Below are positions 60,301-64,000 of a stretch of 64,000 nucleotides of DNA, piece by piece; position 1 is the stretch's first letter, and every line of letters begins with the position of its first letter. This DNA comes from Lonicera japonica (lineage: Eukaryota > Streptophyta > Magnoliopsida > Dipsacales > Caprifoliaceae). The stretch spans positions 116,838,790 to 116,902,789 of the forward strand of contig CM038463.1 of NCBI GenBank assembly GCA_021464415.1, written 5' to 3'. The notes below the pieces were generated by a model. That model did not search any database, was not told the origin of the DNA, and saw nothing but the letters and a program-made list of their open reading frames with translations. Made by a program: the position numbers and the translations under genes.

Positions 60301-61502
60301 AAGTGGTTGACTATGTGATTTTTGAGCTGGGTGGGATCATGTATAGTGACACCTTCATACTTCAGGCTTGTTATCCTGCTAGTTGCCCATCTCTGCTTTA
60401 CTATTCTATGAAAGAAAGCAGTGTTCCTGTCTCCATCTCCCAACCATTTAATTCTGGCTTTTTCTTTCCAAAACACTTCTTGCTTGTGGCTAGCTTCAAT
60501 GAAATTAGCATGTGCCTCAGCCTCCAAAAGGTCCAGGGCATGAGAGTGACCTTCCAAGTCAATTTGAAGCTGAATTTTCTGCAATTGATCAGTAGCTTTT
60601 TTCACTTTGTCATTAATGTTACCAAACACTTCTGCATTCCAAAGTTTAAGGTCCAGCTTGAGTTGTTTTAACTTAAGCTGGATGATAACCATAGGGCAGG
60701 TGGCAGGCACATCTTTGGTCCATGCCTTGGTCACAACTTCCTCAAATGAAGGGTGGAGCATCCAGGCAGAGATGAATCTGAAGGGTTTGGGACCACTTAT
60801 GGTATCATTGTGAGAGTTTAGGATGAGAGGGGTGTGATCTGAGGCATATCTGGTGAGGGCAGTGCAGTTGACAGATTGCCAGCTATCAAACCAGTCTTGA
60901 CTACATAGAGCTCTATCTAACCTTGAGTCTATGTTAGAAGTAGCATGTTTGGACCAGGTAAAGAAGTGGCCAATGGTGTCCAGGTGCACCAGATCACAGG
61001 TGTCAGTGAAGGCCTGGAATTCAGTACATGAAGAGGCAAGAGGAGGTTTTCCACCCCTTTTTTCATGGGCTCCAAGAACACAATTAAAATCTCCAATGAC
61101 CAACCATGGGGCCTGCTGTCTACTTCTGATTTGAGTGAGCTCTGTCCACAAATTCCTTCTAACTTTATGGTCATTATGAGCATAAATAGCAGATATGAGG
61201 AAAGGTTTGTTATGGTAGCACACAGATATGGTGATGTGTTGACTGGCAGAAGAGATGAGGGTGGGTTGAGGACTGGTGATGTTTTTGAGAATCCACAAAT
61301 TGGGGGGCTTGTTAGATCTGGTGTTGACAGCAAAGAGGATCATGCCAATAGAATCCCAGAAGTAGGGAGGAACTTTTTGAAACTCCACAAAAGGCTCAGA
61401 GATGAAAATCATATCAGGTCTATGATTATTGCAGTGGTTTTTGAGGGCTCTTTGAGACTCAACATTGTTGATGCCTCTGATGTTCCAGTAAAGAATTTTC
61501 AT
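57387..61502 (-). CDS. LINE ORF2: endonuclease, reverse transcriptase, RNase H (1371 aa)
   Basis: One open frame without stop. N-terminal APE-type endonuclease: NIRG at 7-10, SEP with the metal-binding Glu at 36, GDFN at 137-140, SDH at 221-223. Reverse transcriptase: PGPDG 455-459, KIDIAKAFD 581-589, RQGDPLSP 641-648, catalytic YADD 688-691. A zinc-binding zf-RVT domain at about 1007-1090 with C1066, C1069, H1078 and C1083. A C-terminal RNase H with D1219, E1259, D1283 and D1332 all present. It nicks DNA and primes cDNA synthesis on the target. The start ATG overlaps the ORF1 stop in ATGA, which suggests coupled re-initiation. All catalytic residues that can be identified are kept, so it may be active or recently active. 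Confidence 0.96.
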   Translation of the reverse strand: MKILYWNIRGINNVESQRALKNHCNNHRPDMIFISEPFVEFQKVPPYFWDSIGMILFAVNTRSNKPPNLWILKNITSPQPTLISSASQHITISVCYHNKPFLISAIYAHNDHKVRRNLWTELTQIRSRQQAPWLVIGDFNCVLGAHEKRGGKPPLASSCTEFQAFTDTCDLVHLDTIGHFFTWSKHATSNIDSRLDRALCSQDWFDSWQSVNCTALTRYASDHTPLILNSHNDTISGPKPFRFISAWMLHPSFEEVVTKAWTKDVPATCPMVIIQLKLKQLKLDLKLWNAEVFGNINDKVKKATDQLQKIQLQIDLEGHSHALDLLEAEAHANFIEASHKQEVFWKEKARIKWLGDGDRNTAFFHRIVKQRWATSRITSLKYEGVTIHDPTQLKNHIVNHFHTLYSSQNHTNNQSLVPHVIPHLVSDVDNIMLSTIPTDEEIKKAVFSLNPNSAPGPDGFPGAVFQNCWHIVGTTVCNAIKIFFQNGWILPGFNSNFVTLIPKCPNADSITSYRPIALANFIFKVIPKILSERLALIAPKLISTQQNGFIRGRQIHSSIGITSECFNMLDRKSFGGNIAIKIDIAKAFDTLDWSFLFTVLQAFGFNAVFIQWIQAILYSAKLSILINGTPCGYFSCNRGVRQGDPLSPILFCLAEEVLSRHISIQASKGLLKPISSLKDCAAPTHSLYADDVMIFCRGDKHNIKHILKILDEYSSASGQLINYQKSKVYFGKGAVHRKTEITNLLGMTAGNAPFVYLGVPIFKGKPKTIHLQPLADKVRIKLEGWKGIAGRAELIKSVAMPMLLHSFMVYKWPVNLLNTVSKWFRNYLWTGDIAGRKTVTVAWQIVCSPKHHGGLGVRNIRSVNKAGILKLSWDLIHSDSQWSMLVKSRFNIMHSRAPNTYKVSSIWPGIKEALKDIHDQAHWVIGNGCSINLWEDIWLPSSPILCPQVLLKNKSSVSSFIAENKWRVPVWFQHQFPFLLQEINQITLPNKPQSDNMVWPHSPKGDLSFKQAYQFYCQSKPVHWATCLWKKFIPPRVSCLVWRLLLNKLPTQDSLQRRGMTFVSRCEICKRKLENAEHVFLKCPYASTIWKWMFDVFHITISVPQNLPDLWRFICKVKMSSQIHNLWISGCLISFHLIWEARNQAMFQQKISAISSTLHHLKGWIMDLSYLMNGTMNNSMVDLSILSKIGVKGNLNSSPRIIEVLWIPPHTQWIKVNTDGMALGSPGKAAIGGIFRTSRGFSKGCFCKYIGIQNAFAAELLAFITAVNIAWTKKWKKIWFELDSETVVKCINNPSFKPPWQLHNEWVNCLSQLQQIQHHASHVYREGNQAADALSKMGLGHNALTWWDSYPPQINNFLAHDYACLPNYRFK

Positions 61503-63777
61503 GAAGATTGTGAGGAGGTAGTTCTGCAGAGTGAGTTGCCAGAACTTTCTGAATTTGGTTTTTCTTGTGATATTGACTCAGAACCATCCAAAGAGCAGCT
61601 CTGACCATTTGCATCCCTAGCAATGATAGCATTATAAAGCCTATCCTCATATGATTCAGTGGCACTGAATTGAGTGCTAGAACTTGAGGAATACCTGGCC
61701 TCAGACCTGAGTTTTCTGTTAGCAACTGTGAGCAGTTTCTTTTGCTTAGCCTTAGAGAGATGGGCTTTGCCCTTGCCTTTTTTTACCTGATTTAAGGTTT
61801 GCTTGCTGCTATTGTATGAGGAAATAGAGTACACTTTAGGAGATGAGTTAAGGTTCTTGCATGGTGTGGGTTGATAAAAAACAGAAGTATTTTCATCTTC
61901 CATTAATTGGATACAAGTCAAGGGGATATTATCAGCCAGTTGAGCATCAGCCATTGCTTCAGCACTCAAAAAAGGTTCCTCATCTGCCATGTCAGCCCAG
62001 AATTTGCCACTGAGAGGTGAGAAAGGATTATGTAATGGGGTGGGTGGAGATGTAGAATTAATTGGGACTTGCTCATTGTGTGGAGATAGAGGAGTGTGGC
62101 ATTGGTCAACTGAACATGGGACTATTGTTTCAGTTGTTGGGGTGAAGTTGTTGTGGGTTGGAGAGGTACCTGGGGCATCAGAAATTTCTTCATTGGCTAT
62201 GCCTGGAGTATCTAACAGACCAGCATTGAAGAGGGCTTTTCTCTGGGATTCAGTGATAGGCCTGCCTTGGGAAGAGTCATTGGGAGGCTGAGCATTCATC
62301 ATGGTGTCAGGGGCATCTGATATGTTGTAAGTTTTTTGCTGGGAATTAGCAATAGCAAAGGCATTTGCTGTATTAGTTGCTGCACTGGTTGGGGAGGAGT
62401 GTGGGGTGGTGGTGATTATAGGGTTCTTTTTTGGTTGGAGAACTTTGGTGGGATTTACTTGTGGAGTAGTATTGGTTTTTTGGTATGGCTTTGTGTGATG
62501 CTCATGGTGCTCTTGGATTTTTCTGATGGATCTGCAGGCAGTAACCAGGTGTCCAATGACAGAACAATGAGAACAGAAATCTGGGATTCTTTCATAAGAC
62601 ACTTCTATTTCAAAATTAAAACCTTCCCTTTCAACAAGGATGGAGGATGGCAGTTCAGCTTTCAGGTCAACATCAACCTCCACTCTGCAGTAATGGCCAA
62701 ATTCTTTTTTGAGGGTGAAAGGGTCTATGTGACAGGATTTCCAATGACATTGGCCATGCTCATGAGAAGATGGAAGTGCATATATTCCTCAGGAACTTCA
62801 TGCAGTCTAGCCCAAACATGAGCCCTGGTTTGTTTTTGCTGGCTAGGCTTGAAGTCCTTGGTCCATTGAAACAGATGAAAAGTACCTTCTTTGATGATGG
62901 TTTTGCCAGATGACCAAACTTTTTGTTTATCTTCTGCAGTTGAAAATCTGATTGTATAATAGCCTCTCCAATGGGGGTTAGAGACCATTGTTCTTTGATG
63001 TTCCACACAGTGGAGAGAGAGATGGAGATCCACAGCTTTGATTGGGGGTTTGCCTCGATTGAGAATAAGCCTGCCATGCAGGTTGTTCTGACAGAGCAAG
63101 AGGGATTTTTGGTACACTGTTTCATCAATTTTGACTGCCATCATGCTGCCTTTTTTGTATGGGGGTGGCAGCTGTGTGAAAGGGATACAGGGAGGTACAG
63201 CCTTGGGCCTCAAAAAACTGGCATAGGAAGGTTTTTGTGCAGGAATATCAGTTGTAGCAGTTGCATTGGGACTAGAAACTGCTTTACTGATTTGATCTGT
63301 GACAGGTGGAATTGCACTGTGTGTAATAACCTGGTTTGCCTGATGTTCAGTGGGTAAAAGGGTGGTATTGTTTTTTGGCGCCAAAATGTTTTCTCTCCTC
63401 TCTTCATTAAGGTTGAACACTCCGGTGGGAAGAGGGGTGGATGCCGGAGCTATTGACTGAAACAGAGCAACACCTGTAACTCCATTTTGCACAGTTTCAA
63501 GTTGTTGTATCTCACCTGCAATATTGTTATCAACTGCCAGCTGAGGCATGGTCTGATGATTGTTACTGGGATGGGGAGATGAAGGTGGTGGGTCCCTTTT
63601 GCAACCTTCTCGCTGCTGGTTTAGCACCTGTAAAAGCTGGACATCAATGGTGTCCTCTCTAGCATTTTGAATGAACTCATGAACCAGCTCATCACCCAAC
63701 TGGACTGTTGTGCTAACAGGTATAGTGGGTACTGGAGGAGGGGTAGAGCTCAGGGTATTGTTCATCGTAGAGGGCAT
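61499..63777 (-). pseudogene. LINE ORF1: RNA-binding protein with DUF4283 and zinc knuckle, one frameshift
   Basis: First part 63777-62725 (350 codons): MPSTMNNTLSS, a Pro/Thr-rich arm, then a DUF4283-like RNA-binding region from about residue 200 (LRPKAVPPCIPF, LNRGKPPIKAVDLHLSLHCV, GYYTIRFSTAEDKQKVW). It hits TAG just after VIGNPVT. A one-base loss near 62725-62730 explains this: the other frame continues the domain at once (VDVDLKAELPSSILVEREGF) and reaches the CX2CX4HX4C knuckle CSHCSVIGHLVTAC and a Lys-rich tail (KKGKGKAHLSKAKQKK is at about residue 290 of this part), ending at TGA 61501-61499. ORF1 coats the LINE RNA. With only one lesion, this copy is a near-intact but probably non-autonomous element. 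Confidence 0.9.
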
Positions 63778-64000
63778 CTGATTGGTGTCCTTTCTATTCT
63801 TCTACCTTTCACCATTGTAAAACATTTGTAAAAGATGTTGGTTTGTTCTACTAGTTTTTGCTGACAAGAAGAACTGAGAAAGATCTGTGGGAGCTTGAGG
63901 GTCAAGGTGAATGGCAGGTTGTTTTTCAATAAAGTGTAAGAAGTGTCAAGGAGCAACAGCATGCACATGGCCAGGAGGTGGCGCGTGAGGCGCGTGAGAA
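63778..64000 (-). other. LINE1 leader, entering from beyond the window
   Basis: Sequence 5' of ORF1. It includes CACGCGCCTCACGCGCC on the minus strand, a motif also found in the LINE2 leader (about 56188-56235), so the two LINEs are related. The true 5' end lies outside the window. Confidence 0.6.

Larger units (their letters stand above)
56674..64000 (-). mobile_element. L1-type LINE (LINE1), nearly complete
   Basis: Non-LTR retrotransposon reading leftwards: leader from beyond 64000 to 63778, ORF1 63777-61499 (one frameshift), ORF2 61502-57387 (uninterrupted), 3' UTR 57386-56686, and a poly(A) of 12 at 56685-56674. This is the standard order of plant L1 elements with an RNase H domain. The 3' end joins telomeric repeats directly. 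The intactness of ORF2 marks it as the youngest large element in the window. Confidence 0.93.

Overview
This is nuclear DNA from a flowering plant, most likely a eudicot. It has an interrupted plant-only gene (QWRF family), the plant telomere repeat TTTAGGG, LTR retrotransposons of the Copia and Gypsy/Tat classes, plant L1-type LINEs, and hAT and Tourist-like miniature elements. The base composition is AT-rich, and no prokaryotic or organellar features are seen.

Layout. 1-2685: intergenic. 2686-6616 (minus): an apparently intact six-exon gene for a QWRF-domain microtubule/augmin protein. 6617-12149: its upstream region and AT-rich intergenic DNA with a Tourist-like MITE (7105-7643) and an 841-bp hAT-type MITE with an 8-bp target duplication (10354-11194). 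12150-13468 (minus): the 3' half of an NADP-isocitrate dehydrogenase gene, broken by a frameshift and a stop and cut off on its 5' side by retrotransposons. 13613 to about 55540: one stack of nested LTR retrotransposons. 55540-64000 (minus): two head-to-tail LINEs separated by about 210 bp of telomeric repeat.

The stack, from outside in: a decayed Copia element (13613-17449) holds a solo LTR (15504-16864) and a Gypsy-type LTR (17450-19584). The latter was split by a Tat-lineage Gypsy element, whose 5' LTR (19585-20863) and primer-binding site are followed by gag (35068-37140), protease, RT, RNase H and integrase pieces (to 49297) and then two genes on the opposite strand (49599-50831 and 51445-53692). 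That Tat element was itself invaded by Copia family B (21500-34580, 37658-39124, 39353-43219, 53693-55538), by large Gypsy solo LTRs (25827-28637, 44616-47033) and by other solo LTRs (29904-31438, 51654-53002). Seven insertions are proved by exact 5-bp target duplications readable at both edges.

The most interesting signal is in the Tat element. Its LTR carries an array of near-perfect palindromes of the type CCAACCGTACGGTTGG just upstream of the TATA box. The same palindromes, in the same relation to a TATA box, precede the antisense gene at 50831 on the other strand. The sense genome promoter and the antisense gene therefore appear to share one cis-regulatory module. The second antisense gene keeps an 83-bp GT-AG intron, which only makes sense if the sense-strand genomic RNA never splices it. 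All calls come from reading the sequence; no database search was possible.
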